From the NCBI RefSeq assembly GCF_000003855.2, contig NW_003101666.1, forward strand, positions 155,934 to 219,933: DNA of 64,000 bases. The letters are read 5' to 3'. A model generated the notes under the pieces. The model was not told where the DNA came from, searched no databases, and saw only the letters and a program-made list of their open reading frames with translations. Both the position numbers and the translations under genes were made by a program. This document shows, piece after piece, positions 11,532 through 23,474 of the stretch. Positions within the stretch are counted from its first letter, which is position 1. Each line of letters opens with the position of its first letter. Source of the DNA: Blastomyces gilchristii SLH14081 (lineage: Eukaryota; Ascomycota; Eurotiomycetes; Onygenales; Ajellomycetaceae).

Positions 11532-12913
11532 CTACAGCTTGGCAATCATCGTATTTCCCTTTTGCAGCCATTTTACAGCATCCCCGACAAGTTCGTCGAC
11601 AATAGCCTTGGCGGGCTTCTTCTCGTTAACCACAGCAGCAACCTTACCCATCAGGTAGGGGCGGGCATTCTCAATCATGTCATCATCAGCATCGTCAGGG
11701 AGGTTCTCAAAGTCGTGCTCGACAGGGATGATGCCCTTGCTAGTAAGCTCCTTAATTTCCTCAGCGCGGTTCTCTTCCCAGTTTTGGATATAGGCGTTGT
11801 TGCGGACGCGGAGGGGTCGGCCCTGTAGATAGAAAGTATTAGCAATTTTGGAAGCTGGGAAAATGTTACTGTGCAAAAATACACCAGGGAAAAGAAAGGC
11901 ACGGCTAGGATCAGGCTTAGCCGGGGGGAAGAGCATACGGTGAAAATGACGGTGCGGATATTATCATCAAAGCCAGACGTGCGGACGGCCTCCTGGTGAG
12001 GCTCGGGAGCACCAGCCTCATCTGCAAGGATGAAACGGGTACCAACCCAGACGGCGGAAGCGCCCAACATCAGAGCTGAGGCAACAGACTGGCCGTTGAA
12101 GATACCACCGGCAGCAATGCACTGTACTGGTTTCTTGGTGAAGGGGCTAATGTGTTGGGCGCACAGCTTGGAAACGGTGGGAATAAGGATGGAAGTGGGG
12201 ACGTCTCCGGTGTGGCCACCACCCTCACCACCCTGGGCGCAAATCAAGTCCGCACCAACGTCGATGGCCTTCTGGACGTGCTTGGGATGGCCAATCATGT
12301 TCATGTAGAGAATTCCATTGGCGTGGAGCTTCTCGACAACCGCCTTTGGTGGGACGCCGATGGCGCACACAAAGAGACGCGTGCCGCTCTCGATGATGAT
12401 ATCGATCAGCTCATCGAGCTTGCCCTTGGTGTAATCATAGCTATATTTGGGTTGCTTGTGTTAGTTATGTTTAGTATGTGTATGTGTCCCGGGGGCCACG
12501 TGAGGCTGAAACACATGGGAATTACATACTTCGTCTTGCGCGCATTTCCTCCAACCTGAGGAAGCAAGAGATCAACACCGAAAGGAGCGTTCTTATCATG
12601 CAAGTAACTCTTCAGCTCAGCGATCTGCTCCCGCAACATATCCGGAGTGTAGCCAACGCCTCCGATAACACCGAGACCTCCAGCATTTGTAACGGCAGCA
12701 GCGAGTTTAGGGCCGGCAGCAACGTTCATACCAGCCAAAAGGACAGGGTGCTTGATCCCTAGAAGATCGGTGGCCGTCGTGCGGAGTTGTTCTACAGCAA
12801 ATTCAAAAAAAAGCAAAATTAGCAAAAACGTCGCTTTCGTACCATGTTTGGGACTTGATTTTCGGCGGAAAGCCGAAGCATGTGCTTTTCGGGGACTCAC
12901 GAGGAGAAGCCAT
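11532..12913 (-). CDS. Nitronate monooxygenase (2-nitropropane dioxygenase family)
   Basis: Exons on the minus strand are 12913-12901, 12791-12530, 12440-11939 and 11822-11532 (1068 nt, 355 aa). Introns have GTGAGT/GTAG, GTATGT/ATAG and GTATGC/ACAG ends. The protein is a TIM-barrel FMN enzyme: N-terminal GIKHPVLLAGMNVAAGP, then AGGLGVIGGVG, the QGGEGGGHTGD segment with the probable catalytic His (about residue 168), and the phosphate-binding region IAAGGIFNGQSVASALMLGA and VWVGTRFI. The family oxidises alkyl nitronates (for example propionate-3-nitronate) to carbonyl compounds and nitrite using FMN and O2. Length is normal for the fungal family. The first exon encodes only MASP plus one base. 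No targeting peptide is clear, so it is probably cytosolic. No metabolic cluster surrounds it. Confidence 0.93.
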
Positions 12914-15900
12914 TTTGTCTGATTCGGGGAGGGAGTTTGAGAGAACCAAGTAAGTTTTATGGATAAAATAAAAAATATACAAGGATCGTACAGAGGATTT
13001 CTGGAGTTAGGTACGGAATAGAGAAGGACGAAGGAGAGAAGCAAGGGCGCGGATATTTATTTCAGCTGCTAATAGAGAGTAGATGGCGAAAGTTGGAGAT
13101 GCCTCGGCAGAAGTGGCAGCGGTGGGTGGTGCTTGTCGGCTCGAAGACTAAAGCAAGCGTGGAGTGTCGCCTTTCCTCCCCTATGTCCGGCACTTTCGGT
13201 TGAATTAACCATATCAATCTGTACCCGAGATACCGTTCTCCGCATCAGGAGACTGAATCCAAATGGACTAGCTATCCTCAGAGGAATCAATAATAAGTAA
13301 ACATGGCAACGGGGTTGGAGATGCGTTTCGATCTTGCCGAACAATACCCATACATACAGCAGCAGCTCATAACCGCCACTGTGTGGGGAACTCCTCCCAA
13401 TTTGCCCCTTGCGCGTATCAAGGCTGTATCTGGTAGTATTGATACCACTAAACCAAATATAGGATGGTGTTGCTGTGCCGAGACTCTGCTTATATAATGA
13501 TCTAGAATTTTATCATGTGACTTTCCAGGACGCATTTGTCTCGGCACGGATTATCCAGATTTCCGACGGCTGAGACAAAAAGGCAATTATCGAACAGCCC
13601 TAGTCAGGGCCCAAGGACTCGTGGGTCGCTCAGCCAGCGCATTAGTTACCCCCAGCAGACTACGGAGTACTCTACTACTGCACTCACTCCCCCTGCCAAC
13701 ATGTGTTTGCCTCAATTCGACGTAAGCGCCGCGCCCATTCTTCTCGGGTACTGTGAATCATCCTACCATGTCTGAGGCGCAAGCCAGGCGGAGGCAGCCG
13801 GCAGCTGCAAGCTTCCAGTGCGGGCGTCTAGACTATGATTGCTCACGGCCCGCCTGGCCCGATACGATCCATTCCCCTCATGGTTTGCGAGGGCTGCTTG
13901 GCTCAAGCGGGGAACTCTTGGCTCTAGGCCAGCCGGGGCCAGGGCTATCACGTGGTCACCATACTCAAGGAAAATCCATGGATGTGGTTAACTGCACCCT
14001 CCATTTTCCCACCTATCGTAATATCTGACAAATAAAATCTTACTGCGGAGCTACAGTCTTCTCATTGGCTGAGCAAATGAGATATGGCGAATCCGCCGAT
14101 TGAGAGCCGCCCACAAATGTCAAACGATGTATTTTGTGTGTGGTGTGTGCGCAGCGCTCGCGATGCCCAACCTACCACTTGCCCCAATTGGTTCAATTTC
14201 AAGAGCTCACAGCCTCACAGGATAGCCGACACAATACCACACCTCACAGCTCTCCAAGGTTCCAAACAATTCTCAGCTACAATGTGCGGTGCTAGAGGGA
14301 AAAGAGCGGGTCCTCGCTCAGCAAGCTCCATACCAGTGATATCACTCTCATCTCATTATTACAGATTTCCCTCCGTTTGCCTGCTCGTAAGCCTCTCATC
14401 CATGAGCGAACGCACCTGTGAGCATGGGATAGCTTGTTCGACAAGGATCGAACTCCAAAACCAAATCCCGATTTCCTTCCGCCTGGATCAGTTTTTGGCT
14501 CTTGTTCTGAGATTTTGTGTCTTTTTATTCGTTCATTCGCTTATCTCGCCCCTTCCGCTAACATTCCCTGCCACCAGCAGCGCACAATGTCAGTGTTGTG
14601 TTCATCAAGCTCAAATTGAAAGTTTTAAATAAATCCTCGTGAACGGGTGTCCGATGTAATCTAACACGGTAGCATGTCAAACGCAAAGCCTCCTAGTCAC
14701 ACATCAATAACCGTGTATGACCTGTGCGACTCGAAACGGTTTTTTCTATGAGACTTTCAGGTGACATTTACCATTTTTTGGTCACTATGAAACTCTTTAA
14801 CACGGCAGAAAGGAGTCATCAACAAGTAGAACCATATTTTTTGGTCCTTAATAATGAAAGTGGCCGAAAATGGTTCAATAAACGAGGACGATCGGAATCG
14901 GTATTGTTGCCATTTTTTGGGAGGGAGGTAAAATAAAGAAAGAACAGTCCACCAGAGCAGGAGGGCACGCAGCAGTTGACTGGGGGTGCACATCGATTCC
15001 TTTAATGAGCTCTTATATCCATAGCAAGAAAAAGTCTATCGATGGTCGGTCTGTCATTTGAACAAAGGGCTCTCCTTTTTTGATCGAGATGACGTTACAT
15101 AGTTTCCCGCTCAATCGGGATCACAGCAGAACCCACAAAGTTTTTCTTTATGGATTCTTTCATCTTTTTATGTAGAGCCCTCTTAATTTTATTTTTGTCC
15201 CCCTTTTCTTTGAGAATTCCCGCTCCAGGTTTCAGAACCAGACTATTCTTGATGCTCTCGTGCCGCTCTCGTGTCTCCTACTGACGAAATATGTCATAGG
15301 AATATGAATCTGTTCATCACATTTACAGATACCCCTTATAAGCTCCGCCTTCGTCACCCCAACTGACCTACCTTTGCCGCATCTGATACATCAATTTTTG
15401 CCCTTCTCTTTAATTAATTCTCCTATTTATGCATCTTTATTCAGCGACGGACAAAAAGTTAAAAATAAAATTAAACAGGGACGTGCGTTGTTCGGGAATT
15501 AAGTTGTTCTGTGGTGGTATTAAACCTGCGAACGCAGCAATCGACTTACCTATGTAGCCAACCAGTTAGGATGGGATCATGAAAAGAAAGAGGACTGATC
15601 GTGGAAAAATTCAGCTTCAATTCAGAGCCAAGCTAGGCAACTTCACGATCTTTGGAGGCACAGATCGATGATAAATGTCACAAAAGTGATAACTCGAACA
15701 GAAATATCAGTAAACGGATGGATAAGCAAATAACACGCCATGGGGCTTATTGAAGTAGAAAGTCTTATGCACTGTGCCGGAGTTGATTAAAGCAAGAGAT
15801 GATTGAGAAAAATGTTCTCAAACGTATTTCAATAGAACAGACTTTTCACACAAGAACCAAAAAAGGAACCGACTATGCTCGTCGACATTTGCGGACCGCG

Positions 15901-16395
15901 TCGACCCTTTTAAGCAGAACGGAAATTTAAGCAAAAACAAACCGGGGGTCAAATCTCCTTTTTCTTTATCAGCTTTCTGTAGCGTGGATAAAGAGAACTC
16001 GGCGGGGGGGCCGGAAACAATGGTTCACAGTCGCACAACAGCCTGGGACGATATAGTGAAACCAAGAACCAGGACATGGACGCAGGGTAAATAAGAGAGG
16101 AACGAAACCCAACAACCCCCCGATGCAATCATGTGCACGATGCGATGCGCTGGATCGTGCACTCCGTGCTCCCTCTGGATCATGCAAAAATATATTATTC
16201 CTCCTGTCAAACATGATTTCTTGGGGATGGGAGATGCAGGACCACAACGGTCATGGCGCGAGTGGCTGACGACACACCCAGGTTTTCGTCAGAGATGATC
16301 TGCAGGTGGATTGAGATATGACGCAGGAAAATCTCGATTCCTTCATTATTGGGTCTGCGTGGTTACATGTAGCTTTGGGGGGAAAAGTCAATGGG

Positions 16396-16416
16396 CCAAT
16401 GGACCAATGAACCAAT
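16396..16416 (+). promoter_or_regulatory. Three CCAAT boxes with exact 8-bp spacing
   Basis: CCAAT occurs at 16396-16400, 16404-16408 and 16412-16416, each followed by G(R)A-type spacers. CCAAT is the site of the fungal HAP/CBC complex. The array is about 1.56 kb upstream of the ATG at 17979, so its target is unclear; function is inferred from motif only. Confidence 0.4.
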
Positions 16417-17876
16417 GATGACAATTGCTAGCTAGCTCACGTTCTCTACTCCGCTCATTTTTTGTACATGTACATGTACAGGACTCAGCACATTTCGCTT
16501 TTGGCTTTTGGGGATATACGTGGAGAGAGGCTCGGATAGCTGCCGTCATAGTTAGCGGGAGGTTAAAAAAAAAAGTATCCGTATAGTCTGGCCCGATCTG
16601 AGATCACCATAGCTCAACACCGCCTCTCCATATCCTGGAGCTCGATGCAGCCTTTGCATTTTAATCCTCCCAGCTTTGACCTCATGACTGGGATCCCACA
16701 TCGGGATCACTTAGTTCATGCCATGCCATGAGTGTTGTCTAGTATTTACCGAACACCGATCGACCCTTATGGGACCGGAGCCAGCAGATTAGAGAGATAT
16801 TAGAGCAACCCAGAGTCCGGTGACGGAAAGTCAATTTCTGACTACAGAAAGAAAGCTGCACATTTCAGATGAAACAAATTAGCCTCACATCCGTAGCTTT
16901 TGTTTCCTGGCAGACTCCTTTGGCTTCTATCCAACTTCGTCAACCCAGTGCCCGCTATCAAAACGGAAATTGGACCTCTTTCTAGCGGAGGAGTATCGTA
17001 TCAGTGTTGCATCTTCTTGGCAGGTCCTTCCGACGCGAACCACCACAGTTAGTTTGGTCACTAACATAAGCTAGCTTGGTAACCTTGGTCCAAATCACTC
17101 AACGGACATCCTTCCATCTTCAGGTCTAATGCACATCTCCCTTGGGGGATGGTGGGCTCGGCATTACTTTTCGTAGCAATTATTTTGTCTGTCCTGGTTT
17201 GTGGATCTGGCCAAGTACAAGGGTGAACTGGCCAAAGTCCCCCAAAAAGAGCCATAGGCCGCACCTGCCCGGTAGCGGTATACCAGGATTGTAGCGGCGC
17301 ATAAGAGGGCAAGGGTTTCGAGTCGCTTAACACACAACTCATTGGCGGGCGGCATTTTCTCACGCAAACGACGATTCCCACATTACCCCTCTGCTGATGG
17401 GGTGTGTGCAAGGGGATGAGGAGGGTGGAGGACACGGAATGATGCAACTGCGGCAATGCGGGATGGAGAGCGCCGCACCACCTATGCCAGCAACGAATCC
17501 AATTAATAGTCAATAAACCTGCGGTGTGCATAGGAGGGGCGTATTTTATGGGTTGCTAGCATGTCAAGGCAAGCTTTGTTGAGTTAATCTGGGAATTACC
17601 CGATCTAGTCCCGCCAGCGACTCCCCTGTCTGTGAGGACAGGTTGGACAGATGTGCATGACAATCATGCTGGCGTCTGAGTTCCCTGGTATGGTGTCTGT
17701 TGGCTGTGGCCGGTATAAAGAGGGATATATAGACCCAGGGTGCTGTCGGAGTTTTTGGTACTTTGGTCTGAGAATTATCGACGCTGCGTGTTAGAAGCAC
17801 ATCGGTTTGTCGCTCATATAATATCTAATATATATATATATATTTTGTGTCGCAGAGGGAACATAGAAGCTCAGAC

Positions 17877-17939
17877 CTTTTTCTCTTTTTCTTCAAAAAA
17901 GGTTTTTAACTCTTTTTCCTCTCCTTCCCACTCCGCTTT
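17877..17939 (+). promoter_or_regulatory. Pyrimidine-rich core promoter / leader tract
   Basis: A CT-rich run (TTTTTCTCTTTTTCTTC, then CTCTTTTTCCTCTCC) ends about 40 nt before the ATG at 17979. Such tracts often precede transcription starts of expressed fungal genes. It supports the chosen start codon but is not experimentally defined. Confidence 0.4.
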
Positions 17940-17978
17940 TATATATACCTCACCACCAGCTTCGTAGCTTCGCCGGAT

Positions 17979-19607
17979 ATGGGTGGTTGTGCTAGCGTCA
18001 TTACAACTCAAACGAATCAGTTAGGAGATGTGGTCCGAAGGCGGGGGAAGAAACTCCTTGCTTCCACTTCTCAGTCTTCACCATCACTACCCAGCTTACC
18101 GCGAAAGCAAAAGTTTCGGACCTTGATAAAGAAGAACAAACAAAAATCCCTGGAAAAGGCAGAACGCCTCTTTCGAAAATCAAACCCAACATTCAACGAC
18201 ACTTCCAAAATAGACCGCCTGCGTGCAACAGAGTATTCTACCCTAGACAAGGAGGGCCACATTTATTTGGACTATACAGGTGGAGGACTCTATGCCGACT
18301 CCCAGCTGCGGGCACATCATGAGCTTCTTGCCCGCAACATTTTTGGGAATCCACATTCCCTCAACCCAACTTCTAGTGCCATCACAGAGCTGGATGAGCA
18401 AGCTCGAGCACAGGTGCTATCTTTCTTCAATGCTTCCCCTGAAGAATATATCGTTATCTTCACACCTAACGCATCCGCCGGCATGAAATTAGTTGGTGAA
18501 GCATACCCCTTCTCTCCAGGTGCCGAGGTGATATTGTTATGGGACAACCATAACTCTGCGCACGGGGTTCGTGAATATGCTCGCTCCAAGGGCGCCACAG
18601 TCTCATATATTCCGGTGACGTTGCCTGAGATGCGCGCGGACGAGTCAGTGATTGAGAACGCCCTTCTGCCGAAGGATGAAAAAATTAGCAATCCCCGCCT
18701 GTTTATTTATCCCGCCCAATCGAACTTCTCTGGTACCCAACATCCTCTCGAGTGGATTGACAAGGCCCACGAACAAGGATGTGATGTTTTGCTCGACGCT
18801 GCTGCTTTTGTCCCTACCAACCGCTTGGATCTCTCCCGCTGGCACCCTGATTTTGTGCCCATCTCCTTCTATAAGATGTTTGGATATCCTACCGGCGCTG
18901 GCTGCTTAATTGCTCGTCGGGAAGCATTGGCACGTTTGGAAAAGCCATGGTTTGCTGGCGGCACTGTCTGGGGTAGCTCAGTCCAGGCTGGTGGGCATGT
19001 GCTCTTGCAGGGGCATGCAGCCTTCGAGGATGGCACCATTAACTATCTAAACCTCCCAGCGGTACACATCGGCCTTAATCATTTGGCGAGCATCGGGATA
19101 GAGACAGTCCACGAACGTGTCGCGTGTCTGATGGACTGGTTGATCAAAGAGATGCTGTCCCTCCGTCACTCCAATGGTAGTGAGGTTGTGAGGCTCTACG
19201 GACCGGCCAACACATATCGACGCGGCGGAACCTTTACATTCAACTTTATAACACCCACGGGTGAAGTGGTTGATGAGCGCATTGTCGAGAAACTTTCCTC
19301 TGCGCTTAATATTTCATTGCGGACAGGCTGTTTCTGCAACCCTGGTGCTGGAGAGGCTGCTTTCATCCTCACACAACCAGCACTTGTCAGCGCGTTCAAT
19401 GGGGAGGCCGAAATGAAGACCACCGGCCAAATGAAGGGTTTTGATGACTTCTTGATCGATATGGGGATGACCACTGGCGGTGGCGTCCGGGCCTCTCTTG
19501 GGTTGATGTCCAACTTCGCCGATGTTTATCGATTCGTTCAATTTTCCCGCGCCTTCATCGACGCCGTTCCAGTAGTCGAGAAACTTATTCCCCGGTTGCA
19601 CTGTTGA
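17979..19607 (+). CDS. PLP-dependent cysteine-desulfurase-like protein (aminotransferase class V), lipid-anchor N-terminus
   Basis: Single exon, 542 aa. Residues about 65-530 form a class V aminotransferase fold like the N-terminal domain of molybdenum cofactor sulfurases: LDYTGGGLY, FTPNASAGMKLV, NHNSAHGVREYA, DAAAFVPTN and SFYKMFGYPTG, where K299 should bind PLP. RTGCFCNPG places the likely sulfur-carrying Cys at 451, with a second Cys at 453. The C-terminal MOSC domain of full-length MoCo sulfurases is absent, so this may be a stand-alone desulfurase or sulfurase paralogue rather than the true HxB/MOCOS enzyme. The N-terminus MGGCAS fits N-myristoylation (Gly2, Ser6) plus palmitoylation (Cys4). 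It is followed by a very basic stretch (RRRGKK, KKNKQK), suggesting membrane attachment. The pyrimidine tract just upstream supports this start. Substrate and sulfur acceptor are unknown. Confidence 0.88.
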   Translation: MGGCASVITTQTNQLGDVVRRRGKKLLASTSQSSPSLPSLPRKQKFRTLIKKNKQKSLEKAERLFRKSNPTFNDTSKIDRLRATEYSTLDKEGHIYLDYTGGGLYADSQLRAHHELLARNIFGNPHSLNPTSSAITELDEQARAQVLSFFNASPEEYIVIFTPNASAGMKLVGEAYPFSPGAEVILLWDNHNSAHGVREYARSKGATVSYIPVTLPEMRADESVIENALLPKDEKISNPRLFIYPAQSNFSGTQHPLEWIDKAHEQGCDVLLDAAAFVPTNRLDLSRWHPDFVPISFYKMFGYPTGAGCLIARREALARLEKPWFAGGTVWGSSVQAGGHVLLQGHAAFEDGTINYLNLPAVHIGLNHLASIGIETVHERVACLMDWLIKEMLSLRHSNGSEVVRLYGPANTYRRGGTFTFNFITPTGEVVDERIVEKLSSALNISLRTGCFCNPGAGEAAFILTQPALVSAFNGEAEMKTTGQMKGFDDFLIDMGMTTGGGVRASLGLMSNFADVYRFVQFSRAFIDAVPVVEKLIPRLHC

Positions 19608-20973
19608 GGTTGATTATCGATATCAGCGTGTTTAACTTCTCCTTTTTCTTCGCTTTCTAAACGCTAAAACGATCAACGACGGAAGGCTTGAGTGTGTATA
19701 TTAGCCGACGTGAACATGTACATAACGATTTGAAGATTACCGACTTCATGAACATATCCGAGCCCTACATGACTTTGTATTCTTTTTAAGTGTTTTTGCC
19801 ACTCTGTCGGGATCGGTGCGGGCGCCATTTAATGGTCCACCAAGGCTGAATATATGATGTCTCTTCAACTCCAGTGTGATTTTTTGTTTCTGGCGTTATT
19901 GGTCTTATGTATGATCCGAGAAGAATTGGATGGGACTTGCGTAGAGAGCGGCGCTGATCGACATATGAACAAATTATAAGCGGGACGATGTATATAGTTT
20001 ATAGAGCCCCGCAGAATGCCCACCTCGATACAGCTTCTCCAACTGCAACACGCTCAGTTTCCCGATTTGTTGAAAGTATCTGAAAAGATTAGTGTTTGAT
20101 GAAAGAAGGTGGAATAGAAAAGAGGACAGTCAGAGTTCTTTAAGAAAATTTTTAAGAACAATAGCAGAACCAGAGAGCTATTGTTCTTGATATTGGCGGG
20201 TTCGGCTGCCGCCCAGAACTCAAAAGTTGGAACATTTTTACATGTTCAAGAAAACCCATTCTTTTTCAGATGGGAAGAATACAATCGGCGGATACTTAAC
20301 CGTTTAGCTTGCCAAACGGGGAACATGCTTCTTATATATTTAAGGGTAATCGTTGGTCTCCGTGGTATTTCTACTAGCAACTACGCTGCGTAGGAATGTA
20401 TATTAATATTATGGTGGGGTAGAGTAGGTCAACAGTCACAGATTGAACTACTGACTATATAAATCAATAGAAAACGCTCTATCATAGATAATCTGCTGAA
20501 AACTAATTACATTTGAAAAGTCATTATTCTCTGTCTTTTCCACTCATAAGTTCTAGCAATCTATCTCATGAAACACTAAGATGTGACTGTGCTCAGAGAT
20601 TTAGTAAGATTATCCTGAGTGATTGGCCAGAAATGCGCATGAAGGAGCAAAGCACTCCGATTCAAAGGAGCTCAAAGTGTCCACGGATTTAAATATTTTC
20701 ACGAACCCCAAACATTCGTACCCGGTCATATCAAAGGATGTGGTTATATATGGCGAATTCCTTATACAATGACTGTTTGGAACGTTATTAAAGCCACGGT
20801 GTAGATTTGGAAAGTTATATCTACCGGCATGGCATCGAAGGTGAGGTGAGCGATGGAAAATTCAATATCTGTCAAAAAGTGCTCAGCATACGGAATGCGT
20901 ACTGAATCTCATTAAAACTGCATGAAACACATATCTCATTTCTTGACAATGAGTGACTTCTCTATATACTTCA
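19608..20973. other. Intergenic 3' region up to the transposon stack
   Basis: Unique, moderately AT-rich sequence between the desulfurase-like gene and the left copia LTR. It contains a DNA hairpin at 20154-20188. The open frame at 20181-20393 has no recognisable domain and overlaps the hairpin arm. No gene is supported. Confidence 0.5.
20154..20188. repeat. Perfect 12-bp inverted repeat (hairpin)
   Basis: AAGAACAATAGC at 20154-20165 and its exact reverse complement at 20177-20188 flank an 11-nt loop. It lies about 550 nt past the desulfurase-like stop codon and 790 bp before the transposon stack. Its role is unknown; it could be a 3'-UTR structure or the remnant of a small palindrome. Confidence 0.7.
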
Positions 20974-20978
20974 GGCAC
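20974..20978 (+). repeat. Target duplication GGCAC of element C (left copy)
   Basis: GGCAC lies directly before the left C LTR and again at 60964-60968 directly after the right one, so the whole block between entered through one target site. Confidence 0.92.
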
Positions 20979-21249
20979 TGTCAGGAAAAAGAGGTTATAC
21001 ACTACTGAACGCCACCAACATCGTATTACTACAATATTTCTCATCATCATCATCAGCTTACTACAACACTTGTCTAATACTTGCTTATGCTAGCTCTCTT
21101 GGCTCGCACATATATTTTACTATAAATAGCTCTATCTTTTGTATGAAATAGATATATTAGATAGTGTATGAATAATATGACAAGCAGATCTTGATACACA
21201 TAAGATTCATATGTCTTCAACATATTCATCTATGACACTCAATTCAACA
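20979..21249 (+). repeat. 5' LTR of element C (271 bp)
   Basis: Begins TGTCAGGAAAAAGAGG and ends CAATTCAACA. It aligns without gaps to 60693-60963. The following GTTATGAGCC stretch is the place for a primer-binding site. Confidence 0.95.
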
Positions 21250-21449
21250 GTTATGAGCCTGGTAAGCAGCATCTGAAGAGAAGTGTGATACACTGATCTC
21301 AATTCTCATTTGAATTTGACAACAATCATTTGAACTGAGATGATTGATTCTCATTCATATACAGTCCGATCTAATTGACTGTTATATTCAATTCCCAATT
21401 CTCACTCATATACATTCTGATATACTTGACTGATATACATTCTGAATTC

Positions 21450-22203
21450 TGATCATATCTATCCTCAAATACTTGAACCAATTCATCAATTCATTCAATA
21501 TAACTGATATGACAGACAAGACAATGTCTAGTGCAACTGTACATCTTAGTGTTTCTAGAGATTGAAAACTTTGATACAAGCATATGCTAGAATATGCAAA
21601 GAACAAGAAGATATCAGACTTCATTAATCTTGACAAACCTGATATCTTCTCTGAACTAGAAGAACCTCTGAAACCTGAGTGTTCAGAAGAAGTCATCATG
21701 AAGGCTAAGATAGTATATGACATCAAGATCACTGTGTGAAAAATCAAATATATGAAATATGAGAAATTGAATAAAGATATGACAAAGATATAAGATGTCA
21801 TATAAAGAACAGTGAATATCACAGAGCTATAACATGTACACAGTGAGAATGATGATATAAAGAAGATTATTCATTCATTAAGAGATTGACTCTCACTCAT
21901 GATCACAGACTATCAAGATGATGTGAGAACCTGATATTATAATCTCTGCAAAGCACTGAAAAACAGAGATATAGAGAAGTAATTAAATAACTGATCACTT
22001 ATCAAAGATAATATCAAAGAGATGAATATAGCTGAACAGTTCAACTTGAAGAAAGACTTCTTAAATATGAATCTAGCTATTGATGCAGATTATACACAAG
22101 CATGAATAAAGAATGTTCAATATAATAAAGATATCATATCTTTGATAGAGTTAGTTAAGAACTTTAAGAAAAGATATAGAGAAATAAGTATTCTCAAAGA
22201 AGA
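21450..22203 (+). pseudogene. Element C gag remnant, 5' part
   Basis: This is the gag position between the LTR and the A-I insertion. Lys/Glu-rich translation is visible on the plus strand with in-frame stops that look like TGG-to-TGA changes. No zinc knuckle was seen before the break at 22208. The open frame on the minus strand (21406-21822) is a mirror artefact of the AT-rich sequence. Confidence 0.6.
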
Positions 22204-22208
22204 TAAAT

Positions 22209-22541
22209 TATGACGGGCTGCGCCCGATCAATTATATAGACTATTTCATTACACTCCATAGATTCTTTCATTTCCAATCGCTGATCCGCGGCCGCTATGA
22301 ACGCGCGTAGTGTACGCTTTGATTCTCGGCCATTCCTGATCACTGATCCTCGGCCACTATGAACACGCGTATATTCTTCCACCTCAAAGCTCCACCGCGT
22401 ACGCCACCACATACACATATAAATATTCATCTCAATCACTGATTCTCATACTTTCTCTTTCTTTTCTTCTTTAACATTTTTATCTTTGTTATATAAGACC
22501 TATCAATATAATACTGATCTATTCAGTATAGACTTCTTACA
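22209..22541 (+). repeat. 5' LTR of A-I (333 bp), CpG-retaining
   Basis: Pairs with 55650-55982 at equal length. Unlike its partner it keeps many CpGs (GCGGCCGC near 22287, ACGCGCG, CGGCC). It has a tandem internal duplication around the two CTGATCC(G/T)CGGCC boxes (22271-22375) that A-II LTRs lack. Confidence 0.95.
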
Positions 22542-23469
22542 CTATAAAAATGTTCATTGTCTTCTTATTAGAAATGATTATTTATCAAGAGATATTCAAA
22601 TATGTAATAATATATAAGAAATAGAGAAACAGTTAAACAGTTAAGCAGACACTGAGTTCTCAGATAGAAGCTTACTCATCAGTCATTCTGATTCTGTAAT
22701 AAGATCTTACAAAGAGAATAAGATCTTATAAGAGAATATTAGTAAAAGACTTGAGAGTTCTGACACTCAGATATATGAGAATATAATTATACTTCTTCAA
22801 ATTTCACAGATATTATATATCTAATAATTGATATAATCATGTCTAATGATAATATGAAACTCTCAAACATGAGTATAGACATAATATCACAGTGACTTTA
22901 AGTAATGTTGAAATTATAACAGTAATAGATAGTAAATATGCATATGACTTAACAACTTTAATATAAAGAGATTCAATGATTAATTCATACAATTTCAATA
23001 TTTATAGAATTGAATATAAAAGTGCTGAAAGAATGCTTAGATACTCTTATATATTTTAATACTTCTGATCTCACTCTCTACTTATTATAAAGAATGAAAA
23101 TGCTTATAAAACTGAGTATAAATGAAGATTTCATTAGTTTGTTAACTAATCAAGATTGATATATCAATGAATAATTGAAGAATTATATAAAATAGAAGTT
23201 TCATTCATGAATGAAAGTATGTGAATCAGTGTTACAAATATCTGATAATATTATAAGATATCTTAATATTCTGTTCTGAGACACTGTCATATAATAGAAA
23301 GTATTAGATTAATTACAGAGTATTTAATAGAGAAATACTTCTCTTACAATATTTATTCCTAACTTTAATATCAAGATTCTAGAAGTAGATAATCAATCTT
23401 GAGAGAATTAAATAAAGATTAGCATGCTTAGAAAGATATTGACTTTTAAACTCTTACAGACTCTTATAA
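22542..23469 (+). pseudogene. A-I gag remnant, 5' part
   Basis: Homologous to 45058-45999 of A-II. Many in-frame stops from C:G-to-T:A changes. The gene continues after B-I at 51481. Confidence 0.7.
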
Positions 23470-23474
23470 GTGTA

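Larger units (their letters stand above)
12914..17978. other. 5 kb intergenic region, divergent promoters
   Basis: This lies between the divergent nitronate monooxygenase and desulfurase-like genes. It contains a CCAAT triplet, a TGTACATGTACA palindrome near 16466-16481, a (TA)n stretch near 17829-17842 and a pyrimidine-rich tract before the downstream ATG. Open frames such as 14084-14632 are Ser/Pro-rich translations without domains. No gene is supported; a long non-coding RNA or a missed multi-exon gene cannot be excluded. Confidence 0.45.

Noticed and set aside
14084..14632. 182-codon plus-strand frame
   Set aside because: Ser/Pro-rich low-information translation, no recognisable domain, no promoter or orthologue evidence available.
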